Positions 20,661 through 33,262 of a stretch of 64,000 nucleotides of DNA are shown here, piece after piece. The first letter of the stretch is position 1; each line of letters starts with the position of its first letter. The translations under genes were made by a program, and so were the position numbers. Source of the DNA: Salvelinus alpinus (Eukaryota; Chordata; Actinopteri; Salmoniformes; Salmonidae); NCBI RefSeq assembly GCF_045679555.1, contig NC_092091.1, positions 19,316,572-19,380,571 on the forward strand, written 5' to 3'. The notes under the pieces are model-generated. The model did not search any database. It worked only from the letters and a program-made list of their open reading frames with translations, and was not told where the DNA came from.

Positions 20661-23556
20661 AGACTCAAGACAATGGGATCTTTCTCAATAGTCTTTCCTT
20701 GAATCCTTGTGGGATTCCACTGGGATTCTCTGCCTCTAACCCTATTACGGGGGCTGAGTCACTGGTTTACTGGTGCTCTTCCATGCTGTCCCTATGAGGG
20801 GTGCGTCACTTGAGTGGGTTGAGTCTCTGACGTGATCTCCCTGTCCGGGTTGGCGCCCCCCTCGGGTTCGTGCCATTTCAACCTCTCCTTCGTATCATCT
20901 GAGATCCCCAAGGATTGGAAAGCTGACGCGGTCATCCCCCTCTTCAAAGGGGGAGACACCCTGGACCCAAACTGTTACAGACCTATATCCATCCTGCCCT
21001 GCCTATCTAAGGTCTTCGAAAGCCAAGTCAACAAACAGATCACTGACCATCTCGAATCCCACCGTACCTTCTCCGCTGTGCAATCCGGTTTCCGAGCCGG
21101 TCACGGGTGCACCTCAGCCACGCTCAAGGTACTAAACGACATCATAACCGCCATCGATAAAAGACATTACTGTGCAGCCGTCTTCATCGACCTGGCCAAG
21201 GCTTTCGACTCTGTCAATCACCATATTCTTATCGGCAGACTCAGTAGCCTCGGTTTTTCTAATGACTGCCTTGCCTGGTTCACCAACTACTTTGCAGACA
21301 GAGTTCAGTGTGTCAAATCGGAGGGCATGTTGTCCGGTCCTCTGGCAGTCTCTATGGGGGTACCACAGGGTTCAATTCTCGGGCCGACTCTTTTCTCTGT
21401 ATACATCAATGATGTTGCTCTTGCTGCGGGCGATTCCCTGATCCACCTCTACGCAGACGACACCATTCTATATACTTCCGGCCCTTCCTTGGACACTGTG
21501 CTATCTAACCTCCAAACGAGCTTCAATGCCATACAACACTCCTTCCGTGGCCTCCAACTGCTCTTAAACGCTAGTAAAACCAAATGCATGCTTTTCAACC
21601 GTTCGCTGCCTGCACCCGCACGCCCGACTAGCATCACCACCCTGGACGGTTCCGACCTAGAATATGTGGACATCTATAAGTACCTAGGTGTCTGGCTAGA
21701 CTGCAAACTCTCCTTCCAGACTCATATCAAACATCTCCAATCCAAAATCAAATCAAGAATCGGCTTTCTATTCCGCAACAAAGCCTCCTTCACTCACGCC
21801 GCCAAACTTACCCTAGTAAAACTGACTATCCTACCGATCCTCGACTTCGGCGATGTCATCTACAAAATAGCTTCCAACACTCTACTCAGCAAACTGGATG
21901 CAGTTTATCACAGTGCCATTCGTTTTGTTACTAAAGCACCTTATACGACCCACCACTGCGACCTGTATGCCCTAGTCGGCTGGCCCTCGCTACATGTTCG
22001 TCGTCAGACCCACTGGCTCCAGGTCATCTACAAGGCTATGCTAGGTAAAGTGCCGCCTTATCTCAGTTCACTGGTCACGATGGCTACACCCACCCGCAGC
22101 ACGCGCTCCAGCAGGTGTATCTCACTGATCATCCCTAAAGCTAAAACCTCATTTGGACGCCTTTCCTTCCAGTTCTCTGCTGCCTGCGACTGGAACGAAT
22201 TGCAAAAATCTCTGAAGTTGGAGACTTTTATCTCCCTCAACAACTTTAAAAATCTGCTATCCGAGCAGCTAACCGATCGCTGCAGCTGTACATAGTCCAT
22301 CTGTAAACTACCCACCCAATTTACCTACCTCACCCCCCATACTGCTTTTATTTATTTACTTTTCTGCTCTTTTGCACACCAGTATCTCTTCTTGCACATG
22401 ATCATCTGATGATTTATCACTCCAGTGTTAATCTGCTAAATTGTAATTATTCGATTTATTGCCTACCTCATGCCTTTTGCACACATTGTATATAGATTCT
22501 CTTTTTTTCTACCATGTTATTGACTTGTTTATTGTTTACTCCATGTGTAACTCTGTGTTGTCTGTTCACACTGCTATGCGTTTATCTTGGCCAGGTCGCA
22601 GTTGCAAATGAGAACTTGTTCTCAACTAGCCTACCTGGTTAAATAAAGGTGAAATAAATAAATAAAATAAAAAATGTGGGAGATTTTCGTGGGCTATACT
22701 CGGCCTTGTCCCAGGGTAGTAAGTTGGTGGTGGAAGATATCCCTCTAGTGGTGTGGGGACTGTGCTTTGGAAAAGTGGGTGGGCTTATATCCTGCCTGGT
22801 TGGCCCTGCCCGGAGGTCTAGTCGGACGGGGCCACAGTGTCTCTCGACCCCTCCTGTCTCAGCCTCCAGTAATTATGCTGCAATAGTTTATGTGTCGGGG
22901 GGCTAGGGTCAGTCTGTTATATCTGGAGTATTTCTCCTGTCTTATCCAGTGTCCTGTGTGAATTTAAGTATGCTCCCTATAATTCTCTCTCTCTTTCTCT
23001 TTCTTTCTCTTTCTCTTCTCTCGGAAGACCTGAGCCCTAGGACCATGCCTCAGGACTACCTGGCCTGTTGACTCCTTGCTGTCCCCAGTCCACCTGGTCG
23101 TGCTGCTGCTCCAGTTTCAACTGTTTTGCCTGCGGCTATGGAACCCTGACCTGTTCACCGGACGTTCTACCTTGTCCCGGACCTGCTGTTTTCGACTCAC
23201 TCTCTCTACCGCACCTGCTGTCTCTAACTGAATGATCGGCTATGAAAAGCCAACTGACATTTACTCCTGAGGTGCTGACCTGTTGCACCCTCTACAACCA
23301 CTGTGATTATTATTATTTGACCCTGCTGGTCATCTATGAACGTTTGAACATCTTGGCCATGTACTGTTATAATCTCCACCCGGCAGAGCCAGAAGAGGAC
23401 CGGCCACCCCTCAGAGCCTGGTTCCTCTCTAGGTTTCTTCCTAGGTTCCCGACTTTCTAGGGAGTTTTTCCTAGCCACCGTGCTTCTACATCTGCATTGC
23501 TTGCTGTTTGGGGTTGTAAAAAGGGCTTTATAAATACATTTCATTGATTGATTGTG
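20661..23556 (+). repeat. High-copy unclassified salmonid repeat, split by a LINE
   Basis: The left part (20661-20876, GGGGGCTGAGTCACTGGTTT ... TTGGCGCCCCCCTCGGG) and the right part (22673-23556, GGGCTATACTCGGCCTTGTC ... CCGTGCTTCTACATC ... GATTGATTG tail) are adjacent parts of one repeat as I remember it from salmonid genomes. The 3' end recurs alone at 58545-58798. It carries no recognisable protein. Its insertion truncates a mov10l1 exon at about 20660. Confidence 0.6.
20877..22672 (+). mobile_element. RSg-1/L2-like LINE, 5'-truncated with open RT frame
   Basis: The RT frame is open from the junction (about 20877) to a stop at 22295, giving about 470 aa of element-derived protein. It has IPKDWK and PISILPCLSKVFE (RT0-1), FIDLAKAFDSVN (motif A), GVPQGSILGP (motif B), LYADDTILY (catalytic YADD) and a C-terminal region ending FKNLLSEQL. 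A 3' UTR follows, ending GAACTTGTTCTCAACTAGCC ... TTAAATAAAGGTGAAATAAA. No stop or frameshift is visible in the RT domain, so the copy is young. The endonuclease and upstream ORF are absent. It is inserted in another repeat inside the mov10l1 relic. Confidence 0.85.
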
Positions 23557-24635
23557 TCTTCGTCATGTCCTCTGTCCTCAATGTCTGCGTTTCCTCTCCT
23601 CGTTTCCCACTGACATGTTGAGAACATTTTGACAAATACAGGTTTTCCTATCTTGTCGGCACCGAGCCTAGATGTTGAACACCAATAATGCCAGTCAGCT
23701 TTCCTTTTCTCAGGGCACAGAGATGAGGGAGGGCAACAACCCGTTGTGGTTCAACCCTGGAGAGGCGGTACAGATGATGCTGTACTGCTGCCAGCTGGCC
23801 AAGAAGCTCTACAATCCTGTAGCTGCCACTGACATTGGCATTATTGCTCCCTACAGGAAACAGGTCAGTATGGCATGACCATTTAGACTGTCAACAGTGG
23901 GTACCATTCTGTTACAGTTTGCTTGTTACTCACCTAAAAGCCTAAAAAACCCATAACAAGTTCATTATTCTTTCACAACTAGTACATTGGTCCCGCTCCC
24001 TTAACCCTGAACACCGGTCTGACCACCTGAACCTCTGCTCCTCAGTCAGAGAAGATCCGTGTGCTGCTCCACAGGGTGGGTCTGTCTGACATCAAGCTGG
24101 GCTCTGTGGAGGAGTTCCAGGGACAGGAGTTCCTGGTCATCATCTTGTCCACGGTAACATTCCCCTCCTTCATTATTGAACTATTGAACTTGACTAATTT
24201 CTCCCTTTACAGGGTCTCAGGTCCATTCGTTTTCAATTCAGGGAATACATTCTGAAATATAAAAAACAATGTGTCACTTTTGTTTGATTTGTATATCACT
24301 TCACTTGCTGAATTGACTGAATTGTAGATGCAATTGACACCTATCTTAATACATCTAAATAAATGACCTCTTGTTCCAGGTGAGGGCGAATGAGTCAGTG
24401 CAGTGCGACGACCTGCAAAGCGTCCTGTGATTGCTGTCCAACCCCAAGCGCTTCAACATGGCAGTCGTTCGGCCCAAAGCCCTGCTCATCGTCATGGGAA
24501 ACCCGCACCTCCATAGTCAAGGACCCATGCTTCAACCCTCTCCTCCAGTACTCTTTTGAAAACAAGGCCTTCCTGAGCGGAGACCCCCAACCTCTATCAG
24601 GGCTGCACATAGGTGTGTTTAGAGTGTATTATGCA

Positions 24636-24768
<133 letters not shown>

Positions 24769-24799
24769 CACACACACCATTTGATAAAACTTGAGTCAA

Positions 24800-27311
24800 A
24801 GCAAGAAACTTTAATTTGTCAGTAATAAAACATGCAAATCTCTTACTTTCTCCTCAGAGCTGCCAGTGAGAAAGAGGAGTGAGAGAGTTTGCTGTGCTCA
24901 CTACTGCCCAGCTGTCCATCACTCCAACACTATCGGTCCTATTATGTTCAAATAGAGTTTTCTTCATTCATTTATCACATTACCATGACTTGGCTCTCTA
25001 CATTTGTTCATCTACACAGAGAGCTGCATATGTGTTAATCAATGGAAATATGTATGGAGATGTCTTTGGAGAATGCACTCCAATTCCAAACTGCTCTAAG
25101 AGCAAACTTTAGATGCAGTTGTCATGCAGTCCACTGGGTGGCAGTAGTACATATGATGATACAAACCTTTGGTGTTGATTTTTCTTCTTATTGGGTTATT
25201 GGACTTTGACACCAGTGTCTATTTCATATTGTGCTAGCTAGGTCAGTGTTGTATTGACAATGAGTCTATATCTAGCAACACTTCCAAAGGTGTGCTTTAG
25301 AAACATCCTGCTATAATAGAAGAGGACTGGTGCCAGTGGTTACATGTGAGAAACCTATCATGAGTAAGAGAGGTACTGGGACCGTACCATGGTACCTGAG
25401 TCCCACATCAAAGAGCTCCTCAGGTAAACGGGGTCTGAAGCTCCCTGGCAGTGTGGCACATTCAAATAAAAGCTGTCTCCTCCCTACTCATTAGAGTCCT
25501 ATTGTGATTCAGTCCCAGCACCACCCCCTCTCCTCTACTTTCTCGCTGGGCTCCACCAGGGCTGACTGTCACAGGAGAGTCAGCCTGTCAGTAGCACTCA
25601 GTTGTCACATCCAGTCTCCGGGTGGACCTATAGGCAGACACAGACAGACGCTGCCTGCCTGCCCCACCGGGGTGTTTAGACACTCTGTCTCCTGCAGCCT
25701 AGCATATGCTATTACTCACATTGCTCAAAAGTGTCTGAGACACTTCAAAAGAATAGTCCCTCAATAGAATGGTCTCCCTTCACTGCCAGCAGCCTAAATA
25801 TGACAGCAACCAGGGACCTAAGAGGCAGGGTTATAGTATGTGTTTTTATATTTGTTTTAAGTGTAGTTTCAGTATATTTTCAGATCTGATTTGCTAGTTT
25901 TTATTTCTGTTTGCAATTTAGTTTTAGTATTTGGGACAGAACACATGCCTGGGAGGCTAGAAGACATTTGTGTTGTATGGTGTTTTTGGGATGTCACTTC
26001 TTGCAACTGGGGGTGAAGTAATATATAAAGTAATGAGTCAGACCATAGGTTAGGTTTATATGATAAAGTATCTGTGACTTGGATTTAAAAGGAATAGCGC
26101 CGAGACTGGTGCAAAAAATATGGTAACTCTCTCGCCCATGTTTACACCAATGAGGAGTAGGGGTTTACACCAATCCAATGGTTTTTAACTTGTAAGAAGT
26201 ATCAAGTTAGCTACCAATTTCTAAGGGTATTTGAAACCACCATCTCCTAACAACATTTACCTGCCAGCTTCAACAACTTGAAAACTTCACAAAACCCCCA
26301 TTTCTGACCAAAGTTTAGGGGGAAAAAACTCAAACTTCTATTTTATTTTTGGTTTCAACGATAATAGTTTCAGTGTAGTTTGAATTCTTCAAACTGGTTT
26401 GTTAATTATTTTATTTCGGTTGACTAAATCGTTTTTTTCATTATTATTTTTATATTATTTTTAGTTTACTATATTAACCTTGCTAAGAAGTTGTGTTGAC
26501 TACATGGAGGTGGAAAAGACAACAGTTTAATGCGTTACTCCCATGTTTTAGGCATTCTGTATGGAAGGGGCAACATGCTGACTGACTACTCTCAGGATAG
26601 CCAAGCTAACATACCTACAAATGATCCACAGCTCCAAGTACTATTATTTGACATTTAAATATAAAGAGTTTCTGGTTTGTCATTTTTTTTTCTTGCCAGG
26701 TGAGAGGTGTTGCCATATTCATAAATGAGAGCTAGCTGACATGGACATATAGGTTTAACAGTAGAGAAGTGGTTGGAAGTGTATAGAGCTCATTCCGCTA
26801 GTGTAGTACTGATTCAATGACCAGTTAGGCTGAACACCTTTTGTACAATAAAACCATACCGAATAAGATGTCCATTAACATAAAGACTACTATGTTAACC
26901 AATGTGATCATCAGTGAACATATTTGTCTGTGTGGGAGTGTGCCTCTGTGACTCCTTACTGGTCTTTGATAGACAGGTGCCCAAAGGAACCGTAGTCCCC
27001 ATTACCAACACAAACACACCGTCTACAGATAGGCAGGGGGGCCGTTAGAAAGAAAAACAGTCCCCTGCAGGGATAATGGCAGAGGGAGCTTGTTAAACGT
27101 ATGGCACTATTGTTCTGAAAAATTGGTCTGTGACTCTAATTGCCCAGTTAGGCCCCTCAGTAGCTCTCATCGTCTGAACCCAGGGCCCCGGCTCAGATCA
27201 GACTGGGGCTGGGCAGGCACTAAAGCCTTACAAGATGGCTGCTAGGCTGGGGCCGATGGCACTCTGACTGGAGAATGAAGGCTGTGGGAGAGATAGGGGC
27301 CAGCCAGACTG
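24800..27311. other. Gene-free stretch
   Basis: This is AT-rich non-coding sequence between the mov10l1 relic and a LINE tail. No exon, tRNA or clear transposon end was recognised. The ORFs at 24879 and 25504 look like chance frames. Confidence 0.4.
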
Positions 27312-27450
27312 AGCCTATATGCATAAATAAAATAAAATAACATTGTATTGGTCACATACACGTGTTTAGCAGATGTTATTGCGGGTGTAGCGAAATGCTT
27401 GTGTTTCTAGCTCCAACAGTGCAGTATTATATAACAAGTAATATCTAACA
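27312..27450 (-). mobile_element. LINE 3'-end fragment
   Basis: On the minus strand it reads AAGCATTTCGCTACACCCGC, AATAACATCTGCTAAACACG, then the A/T-rich end. It is the same 3' end as at 28993 and (plus strand) 38120. Confidence 0.7.
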
Positions 27451-28151
27451 ATTTCACAACAATACACACAAGACACACAAATCTAATTAAAGGAATGGAA
27501 TTAAGAATATATAAATATCTGAACAAATAATGTCAGAGCGACATAGACTAAGATACAGTAGAATAGATTAGAAAGAGTCTTAGAGCAGGGGTACTGCCCT
27601 AGGATCAGTTTTGCATTTAATATCGTAAGGAATGCGATCCTAGATCAGCACTCCTACTCTGAGACGCTTTATGAATACAGGCCCTGGGGCTTAGATTGAT
27701 TTGCCTGGCACTTCTACAGTCTGAGCCTCGGTACTATTCCTTGTGCGTGTGGCAGCACTCAGACCAAGCCCTATTACTGACTCAAGCCCTCTGGGCACAA
27801 GCCCATCAGAGATACACATCTGAACGTGGTTGTGGAGGAAGACATGTTCCACACAACAATTGAATTGAGTTACTTATAAACTGTGCTTTAATTTTGTGCT
27901 GCCATTAGAAGTTTGTGCGAGACGGAGGGAGTGAGAGAAGCAGCATGTCATTAGAAGCGGAGCCTGGACCACCAGTCTGCATCACAGTGGGAGATCTCTT
28001 CTAGTTGTCTGATGAGAAGGTAGGATGAGAGGGTAGGAGCATCCTGTGGCTGTCTGCCACCAATATGACATAGTGTTCCTCCCAAACTGTATTGAATTTT
28101 TTTTTCTGTGATAATCATCCTTCTCCAGGAATTCCTTGAATACTTTTTATA
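27451..28151. other. Gene-free stretch
   Basis: It may include more LINE 3'-UTR material up to about 27570. Otherwise I recognise nothing. Confidence 0.35.
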
Positions 28152-28159
28152 CCCTAATG

Positions 28160-28354
28160 TAGTGGTTCCCAACTCCGGTCCTCGAGTAACCCCAACAAAA
28201 CACATTTTTGTTGTAGCCCCGGACAAACATAGCTGAATCAACTAGGTGAGGGCCTGATGATTAACTCACAAGTTGAATCAGATGTGCTTGTCAGGGACTA
28301 CAATAAAAATGTGTACTGTTGGGGGTATATGAGGACAGGAGTTGAGAACCACTG
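28160..28354. mobile_element. hAT-type MITE with 8-bp target duplication
   Basis: The ends TAGTGGTTCCCAACTCCGG and the inverted CAGGAGTTGAGAACCACTG are flanked by CCCTAATG (28152-28159) and CCCTAACG (28355-28362), a 7-of-8 match. An 8-bp duplication is characteristic of the hAT superfamily. The copy is 195 bp, non-coding and apparently complete. Confidence 0.8.
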
Positions 28355-28524
28355 CCCTAACGTGAGATATAAAGCAGAAAAGGTAGGAAATTACGTAGTT
28401 ACTTTTTGCACAAGCTTTTTAAAAGTAAAATTGTGAAGTTGGCTCTATGATTTGAAAGTGTCAATAATTGTCAAGAGAAATTGTATGTTTTGAATGTCAT
28501 TGCAACATAAGGTACAAGATTTAC

Positions 28525-29242
28525 ACTCCCCTCCGTATTTATTTGGAATGTGAAGCTAAAATTTGACAACATACAGCATTTTGGATTTGAGATCAAATGT
28601 TTCATATGAGGCAACAGTACAGAATGTCACCTTTATTTGCTGGCATATTTTCATATATATATCTTTTACCTTTTAGAAATGAAATCCCTTCATGTATCTA
28701 GTATTTTTTTATGTATATTTTGTTGTTCATAAGTATTTGGATAAATTCACTTATACTGTATTAAAGTACTCAAAAGTGTATTATTTGGTCCCATATTCCT
28801 AGCACGCAATGACTACATCAAGCTTGTGACTCTACAAACTTGTTGGATGCATTTGCAGTTTGTTTTGGTTGTTTTTCGGATTATGTTTTGTCCAATAGGA
28901 ACTGAATGACATTAATATAGACCTCTTGTGTCATTTTTTAGTCACTTGTCTTGTAAATAAGAACAGCAGATGTTTCTGAACACTTCTACATGAATCAAAT
29001 CAAATCACATTTTATTGGTCACATACACATATTTAGCAGATGTTATTGCGGGTGTAGCGAAACGCTTGTGTTCTTAGCACCAACAGTGCAATTGTATCTA
29101 TCAATTAATGAATCCTGAATAACGATGAGTGAGAAAGTTACAGAGGAACAAAGATCATTAATCATCACTACTATGTACGATTACAGAGCAACATTTACAC
29201 ATTTTAGCTTCACTGTCCAAATAAATATGGAGGGGAGTGTAT
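28525..29242. mobile_element. Non-autonomous DNA transposon, about 40-bp terminal inverted repeats
   Basis: ACACTCCCCTCCGTATTTAT at the left and ATAAATATGGAGGGGAGTGT at the right are complementary, and the match continues inward over GAAGCTAAAAT. The body includes TTTGAGATCAAATGTTTCAT and GCAATGACTACATCAAGC. A diverged, end-less copy lies at 49561-49920. The copy here carries a LINE 3'-end insertion at about 28993-29100. No transposase. Confidence 0.8.
28993..29100 (-). mobile_element. LINE 3'-end fragment inside the DNA transposon
   Basis: AATCAAATCAAATCACATTT, then GGTCACATACACATATTTAG and CGGGTGTAGCGAAACGC, is the minus-strand LINE tail, beginning at its 3' terminus as expected of a 5'-truncated insertion. 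Confidence 0.75.
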
Positions 29243-29260
29243 GTCATTATATGATTGTCT

Positions 29261-29470
29261 GGGGGCTCCCGAGTGGCGCAGTGGTTTAAGGCACTGCATC
29301 TCAGTGTAAGAGGCGTCACTACATACCTGGGTCGATTCCAGGCTGTATCACAACCGGCCATGATTGGGAATCCAATAGGGTGGCACACAATTGGCCCAGC
29401 GTCGTCCGGGTTAGGGGTAGGCCGTCATTGTAAATAAGAATTTGTTCTTAACTGACTTGCCTGGTTTAAA
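29261..29470 (+). mobile_element. tRNA-derived SINE (same family as 15300)
   Basis: The head GAGTGGCGCAGTGGTTTAAG, a box-B-like CTGGGTCGATTCCAGG, the body and the tail AATTTGTTCTTAACTGACTT are all present. It sits just outside the right end of the transposon at 28525-29242. Confidence 0.85.
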
Positions 29471-30230
29471 AAGTATGTGTCTGTCTGTCTGCTGCAGTCA
29501 AGTTTGATCTGATTGCTACAGTAGGTAGACAGAGCTGTAGCTTGCTGTTGTTGTAGCATTTAGCATGTGCATCAGACTGTAATCTAGGGTCACATCAAAG
29601 CCCAGTGAGCCAGACAGAAACACGACTCCACTAATGGGAGTGTGATCAGAGCTGGGCTCTGATCAGGACCCTTCTTCTCAGGAAACCCTCAAATTAGCAA
29701 AGGAGGAGACATGAAAGAGACTCAATATTGAGGAGACTGCCTGTCTGTCTACACAGAAGAAATACGCCTACACTGGTTCCCCTGAGTAAAATATGAATTA
29801 TAAACATTCTTGATTTCACATGTCATATTTAAATGCCAGTCAATGTTTCAGAACTTTGTCTCAAATATAAATGTGTGTTTTATGTACTTCTGTCGTTACA
29901 GAAGTGTTCTCAAAACAATGGCTCACAAGAAAAAAATTATATATACATGAATACATAACTGCTCAGCAAAGTGGCTTATGTGAACTAATCAGCAGGAGGT
30001 ATTTCTAATGTAAAAGTCAATAGATTTAATGGCGAAAATAAGCCCCGGAGACTGATAGTTTTGCATTGTAATGCCTTGGCTGTGATTGCTCTCATAATGC
30101 CACCCGCCTCCATTCACTATTACCCTCTATGTCTGCAGTCATCACAAAACTAGCTGTTGTCTCCTCTCACACCTCGTCCCAGCCTCTTTGATAGGTAGTT
30201 GATAACAGTCTGATGGGGCTGGGCTGGTTG
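29471..30230. other. Upstream region of szl
   Basis: This is 760 bp of non-coding sequence without recognisable repeats, ending at the szl TATA box. It is likely to include szl proximal regulatory sequence. No specific binding site can be claimed. Confidence 0.35.
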
Positions 30231-30238
30231 TATATATA
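30231..30238 (+). promoter_or_regulatory. TATA box of szl
   Basis: TATATATA lies 109 bp before the ATG in a short GC-rich context (GGGCTGGTTG before, GAGGGGGACC after). The expected transcription start is about 30262. It is the only TATA-like run close to the start codon. Confidence 0.6.
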
Positions 30239-30346
30239 GAGGGGGACCACTGGCACAGAGAGACATTACCTTTCCTGCAGCAAGCAACAGCAGCACCTGT
30301 CTTCTCCTTAATTTGATTTTCAATCAGGACTTTGTTTCTCTTCACT

Positions 30347-31742
<1,396 letters not shown>

Positions 31743-32093
31743 GTGACTGGATGATAGGAGTGATATAATGAAAAATATGATCTCTGTTGAATCTGTGTTG
31801 CTTAGAATGGCGTCCTGAGTAGAAGGCCGGTTGAGTATATGATGTTTTCTGAAGTTACTGACTTGATGTCAGAGGTGTTAGAGCTGGACTCTCTCATTGG
31901 CCCTCTGTTGCCCTCTGCTCCTTCACAGTAGCTCAGCTACAGCACACAGTAATAGAATGCACTCTAAAAACTGTACATAGTAATAGCTAAATGTAAATTA
32001 TTTCTAAAGAGTATTATTTTCTATTTAGATAATGCCGCATTTATGTGTTTTGTATGTTGGATTTTCCTGTTAAGTGAGTAAAAATGATACGAT

Positions 32094-32099
32094 AATAAA
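32094..32099 (+). terminator. Probable szl polyadenylation signal
   Basis: AATAAA lies 352 bp after the szl stop codon, the first canonical signal in a plausible 3' UTR. Confidence 0.55.
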
Positions 32100-32434
32100 A
32101 TGTCAATATTTAACCTATTTCTATTGAATTAGTGTTGGTTATTCTATATGATTCATACAGCATGTAAAATAGCCAGAACCGTACAGCCAAGTAGGTGAAT
32201 GAAGAATGGTGCAGGAGTGCAGGATGTCCAGATAGTGAATGGATGAGAAAAAGACAAAGTCCAAAAATAAAATTGTCTTACAAACAACACAATTCCAGCA
32301 TAACATGGTTGTACAATGTTACATTTAATTGGCATTTCATATTTGTAAAATCTGTCATTTATTTGATATTGTCCCTGAAGTCCTTGGTAGGAAGCACTAT
32401 CTTTATTGATGTACTGTATTTTTGTGTGAATATT

Positions 32435-32840
32435 AAAGGCCCAGTGCTGCCCAAAACTTGTGTTTTATATATATTTCCACACTTTGAGGTTCGAATAATA
32501 CTGTGAAAATGATAATGTCATTTAAGTGTAAGAGCTGGTTGAAAAGACGAGTTTTGGCCTGCCTGGTGACATCATCAGACAGTATAAGTTAATAGACCAA
32601 TAACAAAGAGAGTTTCAAACCTCTCTGCCAGTAACAGCTAGTTTTCAGGTTACATATCCCGCCCATTAGGCTCATCCAATTAGACCCCTCAGACCACTCC
32701 CACACAGTCCTGGCAAAATTCTAGCTTGAGAAGTTGTTCTTTGCTTAGAAGCTATTTTTAACCATTTTAATTAATAACAGTAAGGTACATAATTGTTACA
32801 CATAAATAATTTTATATTGAGATAAAAATACTATAACTTA
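32435..32840 (-). repeat. Dispersed ~400-bp salmonid repeat, copy 2 (inverted)
   Basis: Minus-strand copy of the repeat at 19297-19695. Reading backwards it has AGCTTCTAAGCAAAGAACAA, CTAGCTGTTACTGG and ATAATTCGAACCTC-like blocks, and an outer GGGCCTTTAAT end. It lies between the szl and dbx2 3' ends. Confidence 0.7.
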
Positions 32841-33262
32841 TTACGGCTGTCTTGTATTACTATTGCATACTCAACATCTTGAATATTAACATGGAATGAA
32901 GAAATCAGCATTTAATGAATCATTTTATTTACAGAAATTGTTTCAGTTAAAAGAGTAAAATAAATATTCTGAATACAGTCTTACATGTTAAAGCATTTGT
33001 ACATGGTTGTGTGTAGCTGACTAACCTTCAGTTTGTGTTTATATACAGTGTATGATATAATAAAGTTTCCAAAACACTTGTAGTCAGTCTACAAAATGTT
33101 ACTACACAATAGCAATCCACACAATATTAAAATGACAAGTATTTTCTTGTTATGGAGTGTTAGTCGTTTTATCCAATGCTCAACGCCCATCTTTCAGTCT
33201 CTCATCCTCTCAGGGGTCAGAGGTCATAGTGTGTCTGTGCGGACTCAGTAGCTGTTTCAAAG

